Source: Leclercia sp. S52 (GTDB lineage: Bacteria > Pseudomonadota > Gammaproteobacteria > Enterobacterales > Enterobacteriaceae). Taken from it: a stretch of DNA of 64,000 bases. Location of the stretch: NCBI RefSeq assembly GCF_039727615.1, contig NZ_CP152474.1, positions 3,038,001-3,102,000 on the forward strand, written 5' to 3'. Made by a program: the position numbers and the translations under genes. The notes under the pieces are model-generated. The model had not been told where the DNA came from, ran no database searches, and saw only the letters and a list, made by a program, of their open reading frames with translations. Positions within the stretch are counted from its first letter, which is position 1. Every line of letters starts with the position of its first letter. Of this stretch, positions 42,473-52,356 are shown one piece after another.

Positions 42473-43842
42473 TGACCGCACGCCTGACCCGCTGGCTTAA
42501 CACCCTCGACAACTTTGAAACGAAGATGGCGCAACTGCCTGCGGTTCGCCGCTATGGCCGTTTAACCCGTGCCACCGGTCTGGTCCTGGAGGCCACCGGC
42601 CTGCAGCTGCCGCTGGGAGCCACCTGCATTATCGAACGCCAGGACGGCAACGAGATCCGCGAAGTCGAGAGCGAAGTGGTGGGCTTTAACGGCCAGCGTC
42701 TGTTCCTCATGCCGCTGGAAGAGGTCGAAGGCGTTCTGCCCGGCGCGCGCGTGTACGCCAAAAATTTATCCGGCGACGGACTGCACAGCGGCAAACAGCT
42801 GCCGCTCGGCCCGGCGCTGCTCGGACGGGTGCTGGACGGCGCCGGTAAACCGCTGGACGGTCTGCCCTCCCCCGATACCACCGAAACCGGGGCGCTGATC
42901 ACTCAGCCCTTTAACCCGCTACAACGTACCCCGATCGAGCATGTGCTCGATACCGGCGTGCGCCCGATCAACGCCCTGCTGACCGTCGGTCGCGGCCAAC
43001 GTATGGGCCTGTTTGCCGGCTCCGGCGTCGGCAAATCGGTGCTGCTCGGGATGATGGCCCGCTACACCCAGGCCGACGTCATTGTGGTGGGGCTGATTGG
43101 CGAGCGTGGTCGTGAAGTCAAAGATTTTATCGAGAATATCCTCGGTGCCGAAGGGCGTGCCCGGTCGGTGGTGATCGCCGCGCCGGCGGATGTATCTCCC
43201 CTGCTGCGTATGCAGGGTGCCGCCTACGCCACACGCATTGCGGAAGATTTTCGCGATCGGGGTAAGCATGTCCTGCTGATCATGGACTCCCTGACCCGTT
43301 ACGCGATGGCCCAGCGTGAAATCGCCCTCGCGATCGGCGAACCGCCAGCAACCAAAGGCTATCCGCCTTCGGTCTTCGCCAAATTACCGGCGCTGGTGGA
43401 ACGCGCGGGTAACGGTATCAGCGGCGGCGGCTCGATCACCGCATTTTATACGGTGCTGACCGAAGGCGATGACCAGCAGGATCCGATTGCCGACTCGGCA
43501 CGTGCGATCCTCGACGGGCACATCGTTCTGTCGCGCCGCCTGGCCGAAGCGGGCCACTATCCGGCGATCGATATCGAAGCCTCGATCAGCCGTGCGATGA
43601 CGGCCCTGATTAGCGAGAAGCATTACGCCCGGGTGCGTAACTTCAAGCAGCTGCTCTCCAGCTTCCAGCGCAACCGCGATCTGGTCAGCGTCGGCGCCTA
43701 TGCCAAAGGCAGCGACCCGATGCTCGACAAGGCGATTGCCCTCTGGCCGCACCTGGAGGCGTATCTGCAGCAGGGTATTTTTGAAAAAGCCGACTGGGAA
43801 AGCTCGATCCAGGCTCTGGAAATGATTTTCCCGCAGGTGTAA
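42472..43842 (+). CDS. fliI: Flagellum-specific export ATPase FliI
   Basis: FliI is the F1-beta-like hexameric ATPase that prepares substrates for flagellar type III export. It is 456 residues from the ATG at 42472, which overlaps the fliH stop. The alternative frame start at 42442 lies inside fliH and gives a poor N-terminus. Walker A is GSGVGKS near residue 182, and Walker B region is [18 protein letters not shown]. The conserved catalytic Glu is in [13 protein letters not shown]. It acts with FliH and FliJ, both adjacent. Confidence 0.97.
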
Positions 43843-43862
43843 CCGAGTAGAGGGCGAATGTC

Positions 43863-44306
43863 ATGGCACAACACGGCGCATTAACCACGCTGAAAGATCT
43901 GGCCGAGAAAGACGTTGATAATGCCGCACAGCAGCTTGGCGCGATGCGCCGCGGGTATCAGCAGGCGGAAGAGCAGCTGAAGATGTTGATCGACTACCAG
44001 CATGAGTATCGCACCAACCTCAACACGGACATGGCTCAGGGCATCGGCAGCCAGCGCTGGATCAACTATCAACAGTTCATCCAGACGCTGGAGAAAGCCA
44101 TAGAACAGCATCGCCAGCAGGTGCTTCAGTGGACCGAGAAGGTTGACCGGGCCCTGAACTTCTGGCGCGAGAAGAAACAGCGTTTACAGGCCTGGCAAAC
44201 CTTGCAGGATCGCCAGCTTGCCGCAGCGAATCTGGCGGAAAGCCGTCTCGATCAGAAAAAAATGGATGAATTTGCCCAGCGCGCAACAATGAGGACACCG
44301 GAATGA
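43863..44306 (+). CDS. fliJ: Flagellar export chaperone FliJ
   Basis: FliJ is the small coiled-coil protein that sits in the FliI hexamer, like F1 gamma, and helps link it to FlhA. The 147-residue protein is almost all charged helix ([19 protein letters not shown] and [20 protein letters not shown]). It lies 20 bases after fliI, and the stop overlaps the fliK start (ATGA). The length is that of the family. Confidence 0.96.
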   Translation: MAQHGALTTLKDLAEKDVDNAAQQLGAMRRGYQQAEEQLKMLIDYQHEYRTNLNTDMAQGIGSQRWINYQQFIQTLEKAIEQHRQQVLQWTEKVDRALNFWREKKQRLQAWQTLQDRQLAAANLAESRLDQKKMDEFAQRATMRTPE

Positions 44307-45502
44307 TCACCCTTCAACAACTGCTTTCGACCGATACCGAGCTTACGGGTGCCGTGCGGGGCGGAAAAGCGGCCGACGGCGCGCAGGACTTTCTTGCCCT
44401 GCTGACAGGCGCGCTAGGCGATGCCAAAGGCCAGGGCAACGGGGTCGGTCTCACGCTGAACGATCTCCAGACCGCAGGCGGAAAGCGGGCCACCGTGGCG
44501 CTGAAAGCCGACGCCACCGATATTGATGCCGACACCGACGCCGGGAAACTGGCCGAACTGCTGGCGCGTCAGGATCTCACGGTCACCGACGAAACGACCG
44601 CCCAGCCTGCCCTGACCTCCGGGCTGCTGCCCGCTGTCAAAGGCGACGTGCTGAAGAGCCTGACCCAGGCGGCCAAAGAGGCCGACAGCAAAACCGATCT
44701 CAGTGATGAAGAGCTGGCGGGATTAAGCGCCCTGATGGCGATGCTGCCCCACCAGCAGACCGCCACTGCCGCTGCCCCTCAGCCGGTAAGCACCGGGGGC
44801 ATTGACGTTAAGGCCTCCCTGACCAGCGACCGTGGCCGTCAGCCTGCGCTGGACACCGATGCCCTGCGCACCGCCAAAGCCGTGGCGCAGGATAAAGATG
44901 CCGCACTGGCCTCCAGCACGCAGCTGACGCCAGCCGTTGCCGCGACGACGACGAAGCAGGCGGCAGAGAGCACCCCGTCCCCGACCGGGCCGACCGTCAC
45001 CATGGGGCCGATTGTCAGCAGCCACACCTCAGTGCAGCCGACCCTGGCCGCCGCGCCGGTGGTCAGCGCCCAGCTGGGCAGCAATGAATGGCAGCAGACG
45101 ATCAGCCAGCACATCACTCTGTTCACCCGTCAGGGCCAGCAGAGCGCCGAGCTGCGTCTGCACCCGGAAGACCTGGGTCAGGTGCAGATCTCCCTGAAAC
45201 TGGATGATAACCAGGCGCAGCTGCAGATGATCTCCGGCCACAGCCACGTGCGTGCGGCGCTGGAAGCGGCCCTGCCGGTGCTGCGTACCCAGCTGGCGGA
45301 AAACGGCATTGAGCTGACGCAAAGCAGCATCAGCAGTGAAAACTTCAACGGCCAGCAGCAGGCTTCGTCTCAGCATCAGCAGCAGACTTCCCGCTCCGGC
45401 AACACCGGCGGATTCGATGAAGAGAGCGATGAGCTGCTGGCGGTGCCTGCCTCCCTGCAGTCCGCGGCTCGTGGAAACAACGCTGTCGATATCTTCGCCT
45501 AA
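44303..45502 (+). CDS. fliK: Hook-length control protein FliK
   Basis: FliK is exported during hook growth and acts as a ruler. Its C-terminal domain switches FlhB from hook to filament export. The 399-residue protein has an Ala/Thr/Asp-rich variable first part. The conserved Flg_hook C-terminal domain includes [20 protein letters not shown], here shown only to its core, and [21 protein letters not shown] Gln-rich tail ([10 protein letters not shown]) follows. The first part is much less conserved than its neighbours, as usual for this family. Confidence 0.95.
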   Translation: MITLQQLLSTDTELTGAVRGGKAADGAQDFLALLTGALGDAKGQGNGVGLTLNDLQTAGGKRATVALKADATDIDADTDAGKLAELLARQDLTVTDETTAQPALTSGLLPAVKGDVLKSLTQAAKEADSKTDLSDEELAGLSALMAMLPHQQTATAAAPQPVSTGGIDVKASLTSDRGRQPALDTDALRTAKAVAQDKDAALASSTQLTPAVAATTTKQAAESTPSPTGPTVTMGPIVSSHTSVQPTLAAAPVVSAQLGSNEWQQTISQHITLFTRQGQQSAELRLHPEDLGQVQISLKLDDNQAQLQMISGHSHVRAALEAALPVLRTQLAENGIELTQSSISSENFNGQQQASSQHQQQTSRSGNTGGFDEESDELLAVPASLQSAARGNNAVDIFA

Positions 45503-45523
45503 ACCTAAACGCCAGAGGTAGCG

Positions 45524-45576
45524 TGATTATCCCCGTCTTTTCGACCCTTTGACGGCGAGCGGACACGGGATAATCA
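45524..45576 (+). promoter_or_regulatory. Nested hairpin between fliK and fliL
   Basis: TGATTATCCC at 45524 and GGGATAATCA at 45567 form a perfect 10-bp outer stem. Inside it CCGTC and GACGG can pair. It lies between the fliK stop and the fliL start, and could attenuate or process the transcript between the two parts of the fli operon. Confidence 0.4.
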
Positions 45577-45614
45577 TCTCCATCAGCAGTTCCGAAACAG
45601 GAAGCACGAATCAG

Positions 45615-46082
45615 ATGACTGACTCCGCCATCACCAAGAAAAGTAAGCGTTCCATCTGGATCCCGCTTCTGGTGTTAATTACGCTCGCCGCCTGCGCTAC
45701 CGCAGGTTACAGCTACTGGCGCATGAATAAAGCACCGTCAGCCGCAGCCAAAGCGGAGCCACCACCGCCGGCGGCCCCGGTCTTTTTCGCGCTGGATACC
45801 TTTACCGTTAACCTGGGCGATGCCGAACACGTGTTTTACGTGGGCATTACGCTGCGTCTGAAAGACGACGCCACCCGTACCCGTCTGAGTGAATATCTGC
45901 CGGAAGTGCGCAGCCGTCTGCTGCTGCTGTTCTCGCGTCAGGATGCCGCGCAGCTGTCTACCGATGAAGGTAAACAAAAACTGGTGGCGGACATTAAGCA
46001 AACGCTGGCCGCGCCTCTGGTAAGCGGTCAACCTAAGCAGGAAGTCACCGACGTTCTGTATACAGCTTTCATTCTGCGGTAA
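45615..46082 (+). CDS. fliL: Flagellar basal-body-associated protein FliL
   Basis: FliL surrounds the stator near the basal body and supports motor torque, most clearly in swarming. It is 155 residues from ATG at 45615 ([11 protein letters not shown]). The frame upstream to 45549 is not used. One membrane helix ([20 protein letters not shown]) is followed by a Pro-rich linker and a periplasmic domain with [20 protein letters not shown]. It is first of fliLMNOPQR, with fliM starting 4 bases after its stop. Confidence 0.96.
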   Translation: MTDSAITKKSKRSIWIPLLVLITLAACATAGYSYWRMNKAPSAAAKAEPPPPAAPVFFALDTFTVNLGDAEHVFYVGITLRLKDDATRTRLSEYLPEVRSRLLLLFSRQDAAQLSTDEGKQKLVADIKQTLAAPLVSGQPKQEVTDVLYTAFILR

Positions 46083-46086
46083 CGAC

Positions 46087-47091
46087 ATGGGCGACAGTAT
46101 TCTTTCTCAGGCGGAAATCGATGCGCTGCTCAACGGCGACAGCGATAAATCCGACGAACCAAAACCGGGTGCGGCGGGCGACAGCGACATTCGCCCCTAC
46201 GATCCCAATACCCAGCGTCGCGTGGTGCGCGAGCGTCTGCAGGCGCTGGAGATCATCAACGAACGTTTTGCCCGTCAGTTCCGTATGGGGCTGTTTAACC
46301 TGCTGCGTCGTAGCCCGGATATCACCGTCGGTGCGATCCGCATTCAGCCGTATCATGAGTTCGCCCGTAACCTGCCGGTGCCGACGAACCTCAACCTGAT
46401 CCATCTGAAACCGCTGCGCGGCACGGGCCTGTTCGTCTTCTCGCCAAGCCTGGTGTTTATCGCCGTGGATAACCTCTTCGGCGGTGACGGACGTTTCCCG
46501 ACCAAAGTGGAAGGCCGCGAGTTTACCCATACCGAACAGCGCGTGATCAACCGCATGCTGAAGCTGGCCCTTGAAGGCTACAGCGACGCGTGGAAAGCGA
46601 TTCACCCGCTGGACGTGGAGTATGTCCGTTCCGAGATGCAGGTGAAGTTCACCAACATCACCACCTCGCCAAACGACATCGTGGTTAACACCCCATTCCA
46701 CGTGGAGATCGGCAACCTGACCGGTGAGTTCAATATCTGCCTGCCGTTCAGCATGATTGAGCCGCTGCGCGAAGTGCTGGTGAACCCGCCGCTGGAAAAC
46801 TCCCGCCACGAAGACCAGAACTGGCGTGAAAACCTGGTGCGCCAGGTGCAGCACTCCCAGCTGGAGCTGGTGGCGAACTTTGCCGACGTCCCGCTGCGGT
46901 TATCGCAAATCTTAAAATTAAAACCCGGTGATGTGCTGCCGATCGACAAACCCGATCGCATTATTGCCCATGTGGATGGCGTGCCCGTGCTGACCAGCCA
47001 GTATGGCACCGTGAACAATCAATACGCCTTACGCGTTGAGCACCTGATTAACCCGATTTTGAATTCTCTGAATGAGGAACAGCCCAAATGA
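46087..47091 (+). CDS. fliM: Flagellar motor switch protein FliM
   Basis: FliM is a C-ring protein that binds CheY-P and switches rotation sense. It is 334 residues. The N-terminal MGDSILSQAEIDALLNGDS is the CheY-binding peptide. The middle CheC-like domain and the C-terminal SpoA/FliN-like domain follow (LPLRLSQILKLKPGDVLP in slightly altered form). The stop overlaps the fliN start. Sequence is complete with no anomalies. Confidence 0.98.
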   Translation: MGDSILSQAEIDALLNGDSDKSDEPKPGAAGDSDIRPYDPNTQRRVVRERLQALEIINERFARQFRMGLFNLLRRSPDITVGAIRIQPYHEFARNLPVPTNLNLIHLKPLRGTGLFVFSPSLVFIAVDNLFGGDGRFPTKVEGREFTHTEQRVINRMLKLALEGYSDAWKAIHPLDVEYVRSEMQVKFTNITTSPNDIVVNTPFHVEIGNLTGEFNICLPFSMIEPLREVLVNPPLENSRHEDQNWRENLVRQVQHSQLELVANFADVPLRLSQILKLKPGDVLPIDKPDRIIAHVDGVPVLTSQYGTVNNQYALRVEHLINPILNSLNEEQPK

Positions 47092-47501
47092 GTGATATGA
47101 ACAATCCGTCCGATGACAACAACGGAGCACTGGACGATCTGTGGGCTGAGGCGTTAAACGAACAAAAAGCACCGGCCAGCAAAAGCGTCGCCGATGCGGT
47201 GTTCCAGCAGCTGGGCGGCGGTGACGTCAGCGGCACGCTGCAGGATATCGATCTGATTATGGACATCCCGGTCAAGCTGACCGTGGAGCTGGGCCGTACC
47301 CGTATGACCATCAAAGAGCTGCTGCGCCTGACGCAGGGTTCCGTGGTGGCGCTGGATGGACTGGCGGGTGAGCCGCTGGATATTCTGATCAACGGCTACC
47401 TGATTGCCCAGGGTGAAGTCGTGGTTGTCGCCGATAAATACGGCGTACGTATCACCGACATTATCACCCCGTCCGAACGTATGCGTCGTCTGAGCCGCTA
47501 A
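47088..47501 (+). CDS. fliN: Flagellar motor switch protein FliN
   Basis: FliN forms the lower C-ring with FliM and docks FliH-FliI. The 137-residue protein has an acidic variable N-terminus and the SpoA domain (IPVKLTVELGRTRMTIKELL, SVVALDGLAGEPLDILINGY). It overlaps fliM by 4 bases and ends 2 bases before fliO. Length matches E. coli exactly. Confidence 0.98.
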   Translation: MSDMNNPSDDNNGALDDLWAEALNEQKAPASKSVADAVFQQLGGGDVSGTLQDIDLIMDIPVKLTVELGRTRMTIKELLRLTQGSVVALDGLAGEPLDILINGYLIAQGEVVVVADKYGVRITDIITPSERMRRLSR

Positions 47502-47503
47502 GC

Positions 47504-47878
47504 ATGAAAACCCAGGCAATCGTCTCACAACCCTCTGCCGTTCCAGGTTCGCCGCTGCTTCAGGTCAGCGGTGCGCTGTTGGGGATCATTGCCTTTATTT
47601 TGATTGTCGCCTGGCTGGCAAAACGCGTCGGCCTGGCGGGCAAAACCGCCGGGGCGCGCGGGCTGAAGCTCGCGGCCAGCACCTCGCTGGGGCCACGCGA
47701 GCGCGTGGTGATCGTGGAAGTGGAAGACGCCCGGCTGGTGCTGGGTGTGACCGCCTCGCAAATAAATATTCTGCATACATTGCCGCCTGCACCGGTCTCC
47801 GAGGAGAGTCGCGCAGAGGTTCCACCGGATTTTCAGTCCGTGATGAAGAGTTTGCTTAAGCGTTCCGGGAGATCGTGA
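47504..47878 (+). CDS. fliO: Flagellar export-gate assembly protein FliO
   Basis: FliO is an inner-membrane protein that helps assemble the FliP ring of the export gate. The 124-residue protein has one membrane helix near residues 24-44 ([20 protein letters not shown]). A basic cytoplasmic domain follows, with [20 protein letters not shown]. Its stop overlaps the fliP ATG (TGATG). Confidence 0.95.
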   Translation: MKTQAIVSQPSAVPGSPLLQVSGALLGIIAFILIVAWLAKRVGLAGKTAGARGLKLAASTSLGPRERVVIVEVEDARLVLGVTASQINILHTLPPAPVSEESRAEVPPDFQSVMKSLLKRSGRS

Positions 47879-48615
47879 TGCGCCGTGTTTTATCCCTTGC
47901 GCTTGCAGGCCTTGGCCTGTTTGCTCCCACCGTGTACGCCCAGCTGCCAGGCCTGATCTCCACGCCGATGGCCGGTGGCGGCCAGAGCTGGTCTCTGCCG
48001 GTTCAGACGCTGGTATTCATCACCTCGCTGACCTTTATTCCGGCGATCCTGCTGATGATGACCAGCTTTACCCGCATCATCATCGTGTTCGGTCTGCTGC
48101 GTAACGCCCTCGGCACCCCGTCAGCGCCGCCAAACCAGGTGCTGCTCGGTCTGTCTCTGTTTTTGACCTTCTTTATTATGTCACCGGTGATCGACAAGAT
48201 TTATGTCGATGCCTATCAGCCGTTCAGTGAAGATAAGATCTCGATGCAGGAGGCGCTGGATAAAGGGGCGCAGCCGCTGCGCGAATTTATGCTGCGTCAG
48301 ACGCGTGAAGCCGACCTGGCACTGTTTGCCCGTCTGGCCAACGCCGGGCCGATCCAGGGCCCGGAAGCGGTGCCGATGCGCATTCTGCTGCCTGCTTACG
48401 TCACCAGCGAGCTGAAAACTGCCTTCCAGATTGGTTTTACGATTTTCATTCCGTTTTTGATTATCGACCTGGTGATCGCCAGCGTGCTGATGGCGCTGGG
48501 GATGATGATGGTGCCGCCGGCAACCATTGCCCTGCCCTTCAAGCTGATGCTGTTTGTACTGGTGGACGGCTGGCAGCTGCTGGTCGGCTCGCTGGCGCAA
48601 AGTTTCTACAGTTAA
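47878..48615 (+). CDS. fliP: Flagellar export-gate protein FliP
   Basis: FliP forms the core of the FliPQR export gate. It is 245 residues from ATG 47878. A GTG codon three bases earlier is not needed. It has a cleavable signal peptide ([20 protein letters not shown]), rare among gate proteins but known for FliP. Four helices follow with the motif [20 protein letters not shown] and [19 protein letters not shown]. Next gene fliQ starts 10 bases after the stop. Confidence 0.97.
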   Translation: MRRVLSLALAGLGLFAPTVYAQLPGLISTPMAGGGQSWSLPVQTLVFITSLTFIPAILLMMTSFTRIIIVFGLLRNALGTPSAPPNQVLLGLSLFLTFFIMSPVIDKIYVDAYQPFSEDKISMQEALDKGAQPLREFMLRQTREADLALFARLANAGPIQGPEAVPMRILLPAYVTSELKTAFQIGFTIFIPFLIIDLVIASVLMALGMMMVPPATIALPFKLMLFVLVDGWQLLVGSLAQSFYS

Positions 48616-48625
48616 GGAGCGCGCA

Positions 48626-48895
48626 ATGACGCCAGAATCGGTCATGATGATGGGCACGGAGGCGATGAAAGTCGCGATCTCCGTTGCCGCTCCCCTGCTG
48701 CTGGTGGCGCTGGTCACCGGTCTTATCATCAGTATTTTGCAGGCAGCCACCCAGATTAACGAAATGACCCTGTCATTTATCCCAAAAATCATTGCCGTGT
48801 TCGTGGCGATTATTATTGCCGGACCCTGGATGCTGAACCTGCTGCTGGATTACATGCGTAATCTGTTTACTAACCTGCCGTACATCATCGGCTAG
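48626..48895 (+). CDS. fliQ: Flagellar export-gate protein FliQ
   Basis: FliQ is a small gate subunit of 89 residues with two membrane helices ([20 protein letters not shown] and [20 protein letters not shown]). The ATG at 48626 has AAGGAG before it. A longer frame from 48554 lies inside fliP and is rejected. [18 protein letters not shown] is the conserved loop between the helices. Confidence 0.97.
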   Translation: MTPESVMMMGTEAMKVAISVAAPLLLVALVTGLIISILQAATQINEMTLSFIPKIIAVFVAIIIAGPWMLNLLLDYMRNLFTNLPYIIG

Positions 48896-48897
48896 CC

Positions 48898-49683
48898 ATG
48901 CTGCAGATTACCAGCGATCAATGGCTTGAGTGGCTCGGCCTCTACTTCTGGCCCCTGCTGCGCATTCTGGCCCTGATCTCCACCGCGCCGATCCTCAGTG
49001 AACGGGCGATCCCCAAGCGGGTGAAAATTGGCCTTGCCATTCTGATCACCATTATCGTGGCCCCAACGCTGCCGCCGGTAAACGTGCCGATTTTCTCAGC
49101 CCCGGCGCTGTGGGTCGGGCTACAGCAGATCCTGATCGGCGTGGCTATCGGCTTTACCATGCAGTTCGCCTTTGCCGCCGTGCGCATGGCCGGGGAGCTG
49201 ATTGGTCTACAGATGGGCCTGTCGTTTGCCACCTTCTTTGACCCCGGTAGCCGGCTCAACATGCCGATCATCGCCCGTATTATCGACCTGCTGGCGCTGC
49301 TGCTGTTTCTGGCCTTTGACGGCCACCTGTGGCTGATTTCGATGCTGGTGGATACCTTCCACTCCCTGCCGATTGGCGGCGACGCGGTGAACAGCAACGC
49401 CTTTATGGCCCTGACCCGCGCGGCCGGACTGATCTTCCTCAACGGCCTGATGCTGGCGCTGCCGCTCATCACCCTGCTGCTGACCGTCAACCTGGCGCTG
49501 GGTTTACTGAACCGTATGGCGCCGCAGCTCTCGGTGTTTGTGATTGGTTTCCCGATCACCCTGACCGTCGGCATTTTGCTTATTTCCCTGTTAATGCCGC
49601 TTATTGCGCCTTTCTGTGAACGCTTATTCAGTGAGGTATTTAATCTGCTGAGCAATATCCTGAGCGAACTTTCCGCGAAATAA
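48898..49683 (+). CDS. fliR: Flagellar export-gate protein FliR
   Basis: FliR completes the FliPQR export gate and contacts FlhB. It is 261 residues with about five or six hydrophobic helices. The motif [20 protein letters not shown] is typical. It is the last gene of the fliL operon. The 293 bases after it carry the rcsA regulatory region and no gene or strong terminator that I can see. Confidence 0.97.
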   Translation: MLQITSDQWLEWLGLYFWPLLRILALISTAPILSERAIPKRVKIGLAILITIIVAPTLPPVNVPIFSAPALWVGLQQILIGVAIGFTMQFAFAAVRMAGELIGLQMGLSFATFFDPGSRLNMPIIARIIDLLALLLFLAFDGHLWLISMLVDTFHSLPIGGDAVNSNAFMALTRAAGLIFLNGLMLALPLITLLLTVNLALGLLNRMAPQLSVFVIGFPITLTVGILLISLLMPLIAPFCERLFSEVFNLLSNILSELSAK

Positions 49684-49710
49684 TAACCCCTGTGTTTTAT
49701 ATTGTCTCTC

Positions 49711-49724
49711 TGAGGATATTCCTA
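49711..49724 (+). promoter_or_regulatory. RcsAB box upstream of rcsA
   Basis: TGAGGATATTCCTA closely matches the RcsA-RcsB heterodimer site (TaAGaatatTCcTA). It lies about 250 bases before the rcsA ATG. rcsA autoactivation through such a box is known in E. coli and Klebsiella. Confidence 0.75.
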
Positions 49725-49976
49725 AAAGAAGAATTGAGAAACATCTACCAGGATATATCTGGCGCGGCCTGATTGTTTTTATCCACCTCACAATATTAAA
49801 CATTTACTTTACTTTAAGATGTTTCCTGGCAAATTATACGTAACTTTACGGGATAGTGAGTTCGCCTGAAAGTCCTTGTAATGCTCACAGGTAATTATTT
49901 ATTCCATCCCGTATGGCTGTTATAGAGCTCTCAGGCAGGTGGTAAATTATCGTTATGCATTGAGTGAGGGTATGCC

Positions 49977-50600
49977 ATGTCAACGATCATTATGGATTTA
50001 TGCAGTTACACCCGGCTAGGGTTGACCGGGTATCTGGCCAGCAGAGGGGTAAAGAAAAAAGACATCAACGACGTACACAACGTTGACGAACTTGCCGCCG
50101 CATGTGAAGCCTTGACGCCAGGTGTGGTGTTTATTAATGAGGACTGTTTCATTCACGATCCCGCCAACAGTCAGCAAATTAAGCAAATCATTAATCAGCA
50201 TCCCGGCACGCTGTTTATTGTATTTATGGCGATTGCTAATCTCCATTTCGACGAATATTTACGGGTCCGTCAGAATCTTCTGATTAGTTCAAAATCCATT
50301 AAGCCCGAATCTCTGGATGATCTGGTGGGGGATTATTTAAGCAAAGAGATAAAGAGTGTAGCGAAAGTTAATTTTCCGACTTTATCATTAAGCCGAACTG
50401 AATCCAGCATGCTGCGAATGTGGATGGCCGGACAGGGAACGATTCAGATTTCCGATCAGATGAATATCAAAGCCAAGACCGTTTCGTCACATAAGGGAAA
50501 TATTAAAAGGAAAATAAAAACGCATAATAAGCAAGTGATCTATCATGTCGTACGGCTGACGGACAATGTGACCAACGGAATTTACGTTAACCTGCGTTAA
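49977..50600 (+). CDS. rcsA: Capsule activator RcsA
   Basis: RcsA is the auxiliary partner of RcsB. The pair switches on capsule (colanic acid) genes and represses flhDC. It is a Lon substrate, so it is normally scarce. The 207-residue protein has a receiver-like N-terminal domain lacking a usable phospho-site. A LuxR-type HTH follows ([20 protein letters not shown], and [17 protein letters not shown]). The upstream RcsAB box supports autoregulation. The DsrA sRNA nearby relieves H-NS repression of rcsA. Confidence 0.97.
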   Translation: MSTIIMDLCSYTRLGLTGYLASRGVKKKDINDVHNVDELAAACEALTPGVVFINEDCFIHDPANSQQIKQIINQHPGTLFIVFMAIANLHFDEYLRVRQNLLISSKSIKPESLDDLVGDYLSKEIKSVAKVNFPTLSLSRTESSMLRMWMAGQGTIQISDQMNIKAKTVSSHKGNIKRKIKTHNKQVIYHVVRLTDNVTNGIYVNLR

Positions 50601-50699
50601 CCCCTCCCCTTTTCAATTGTTCTCCGATCTCTGGCTATGCCAGAGATTTTTCCCCTGTTCTATGAGGGTCGGGCCAGCCCGCGCTACCCGACACGAACG

Positions 50700-50888
50700 C
50701 TACTCCTGGCTTTCGACAAAAATGCCGTCAGGGTGGCCAAGTTCGTTAAAGAACCAGATCCCGAGCGGGTAGTCTTCCAGCGAGACCAGATACATCGTGC
50801 CTTCGTTAAATTGCTCAACCGCCAGAACAACACCCGGCCGGCGCGGCCCGCCGTCCGTTTTGACTGTTACCCGATCGTTGACCTTCAT
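50700..50888 (-). CDS. dsrB: Small protein DsrB
   Basis: This is a 62-residue protein of unknown function, recognised as DsrB by [20 protein letters not shown] and [17 protein letters not shown]. The ATG at 50888 has GGAGG-like AGAGGA upstream. A longer frame to 51050 is rejected as it runs into the yodD promoter. It is related in look to YodC at 54120 (both contain a GGPRxxV stretch). It lies between rcsA and yodD, the conserved place, and is RpoS-dependent in E. coli. Confidence 0.94.
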   Translation of the reverse strand: MKVNDRVTVKTDGGPRRPGVVLAVEQFNEGTMYLVSLEDYPLGIWFFNELGHPDGIFVESQE

Positions 50889-51016
50889 AGAATCCTCCTC
50901 TGGTTTTGAGCCAGTGTAGAACAAAACGTGAAAACTGGCAGCGTGTTGCCGCGCGATTGGCGCTTTTATCGACGGTCTATACTTACAGGTGGACACCCGG
51001 TAATGAGGAGTGAGTA

Positions 51017-51244
51017 ATGAAGACCGCAAAAGAGTACAGCGAAACGGCAAAACGGGAAGTGAATGTTGACGTCGATGCCCTGCTCGCCGCGATCAATGAA
51101 ATCAGCGAGAGCGAAGTAAAACGGATTGAAGATGACCCTACCAGGGTAAGGGTAAACGATCGGGATTACCACACCTGGCGCGAGCTGGCTGAGGCCTTCG
51201 AGCTCGATATCCATGATTTTAGCGTGACGGAAGTGAATCGGTGA
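51017..51244 (+). CDS. yodD: Stress-related small protein YodD
   Basis: This is a 75-residue, charged, soluble protein recognised as YodD ([39 protein letters not shown]). In E. coli it is induced by peroxide, cadmium and acid. The molecular role is unknown. A good GAGGAGTGAGTA ribosome site precedes the ATG. It is divergent from dsrB and converges on the DsrA sRNA, whose terminator begins just after its stop. Confidence 0.92.
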   Translation: MKTAKEYSETAKREVNVDVDALLAAINEISESEVKRIEDDPTRVRVNDRDYHTWRELAEAFELDIHDFSVTEVNR

Positions 51245-51249
51245 GACGA

Positions 51250-51338
51250 AAAAAAATCCCGGTCATGGGGTGACCGGGATCAAGCTTGCTTATGCAAGAA
51301 GCACTTGTAAATTCGTTACACCAGGAAATCTGATGTCG
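51250..51338 (-). ncRNA. dsrA: DsrA small regulatory RNA
   Basis: This is a Hfq-dependent sRNA of about 89 nt on the minus strand. The 5' part contains CATCAGATTTCCTGGTGTAA followed by CGAATTT, the E. coli DsrA segment that opens the rpoS leader. The middle (AAGTGCTTCTTGCATAAGCA) pairs with hns in E. coli, with small changes from that sequence (TTACAAG for TTTTTTAAG). The 3' end is the terminator ATCCCGGTCA...TGACCGGGAT plus eight T. A -10 element GATAAT lies at 51346-51351. The position between yodD and mpgP matches E. coli. The exact 5' end is estimated by alignment from memory. Confidence 0.88.
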
Positions 51339-51543
51339 GGTAGACATTATCTGCAAAATTTTTGTAAGACAAGAATATATTTTGCACATTTATAGTTACC
51401 CGGAGAAATTAAAAAATTCGTTATGGTTGCCAACAGGCTTGGGGCGCGGCCTGAACGGGATCGGTTCCATAAGCGAAACTTTTGCTGCAAATTTTTTTAA
51501 GAAAAATCCTATGAAGCAACCTTGATCCGTTACGGGAGATGCT

Positions 51544-52356
51544 ATGCCTTCACTTGAGGACCCGCTGCTCATCTATAGCGATCTGGATGGCACACTGCTG
51601 GATATCCATACCTACGACTGGCAGCCCGCTACCGGCTGGCTGGAGACCTTACAGGACCATCAAATTCCGGTCATTCTCTGCAGCAGCAAAACCGCAGCGG
51701 AGATGCTGGAGATCCAGAGCGATCTCGGCCTGGATGGCCTGCCCTTTATTGCTGAAAACGGCGCGGTGATCCAGCTGGATGTGCGCTGGAACGACCACCC
51801 CGATGCCCCACGGCTGATCAACGGCGTTTCTCATACCGATATCGTTAAGGTGATCAATCAGCTGCGCGCAGACGCGGGTTACAAGTTCACGACCTTTGAT
51901 GATGTCGATGACCGGGTGATTAGCGAGTGGACCGGACTCAACCGCGACAGAGCAATGCTGGCGCGGCTGCACGAAGCCTCGGTGACGCTGATCTGGCGCG
52001 ACAGTGACGAGAAAATGGCAGCCTTTGAGGCGGCCCTGGTGCAACTGGGGCTGAAGTTTGTTCAGGGCGCGCGCTTCTGGCACATCCTTGATGCCCGGGG
52101 CGGCAAAGATCAGGCTATCAACTGGCTCAACGAGCAGTACCTGCAGCGCGATGGCATGCTGCCCACTACCTTAGGGCTGGGCGATGGCCCAAACGACGCA
52201 CCGCTGCTGGATAGCGTTGACTTGGCGGTGGTGGTCAAAGGCATTAACCGCCAGGGTGTACAGCTAAAAAACGACGATCCGGAGCGAGTCTACCATACCC
52301 AACAGCCCGGGCCTGCGGGCTGGCGTGAAGGACTGGATCACTTCTTCTCGTCCTGA
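51544..52356 (+). CDS. yedP: HAD phosphatase, mannosyl-3-phosphoglycerate phosphatase family
   Basis: This is a 270-residue cytoplasmic HAD-superfamily phosphatase (YedP/MpgP). The catalytic Asp pair is in [11 protein letters not shown] at residues 12-22. Motif II is ILCSSKT, and the lysine and final Asp motifs are in DQAINWL and [16 protein letters not shown]. The family name is mannosyl-3-phosphoglycerate phosphatase, but enterobacteria are not known to make the substrate widely, so the true one is open. GGGAGATGCT precedes the ATG. It converges on dgcQ with a 19-base overlap. Confidence 0.93.
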   Translation: MPSLEDPLLIYSDLDGTLLDIHTYDWQPATGWLETLQDHQIPVILCSSKTAAEMLEIQSDLGLDGLPFIAENGAVIQLDVRWNDHPDAPRLINGVSHTDIVKVINQLRADAGYKFTTFDDVDDRVISEWTGLNRDRAMLARLHEASVTLIWRDSDEKMAAFEAALVQLGLKFVQGARFWHILDARGGKDQAINWLNEQYLQRDGMLPTTLGLGDGPNDAPLLDSVDLAVVVKGINRQGVQLKNDDPERVYHTQQPGPAGWREGLDHFFSS

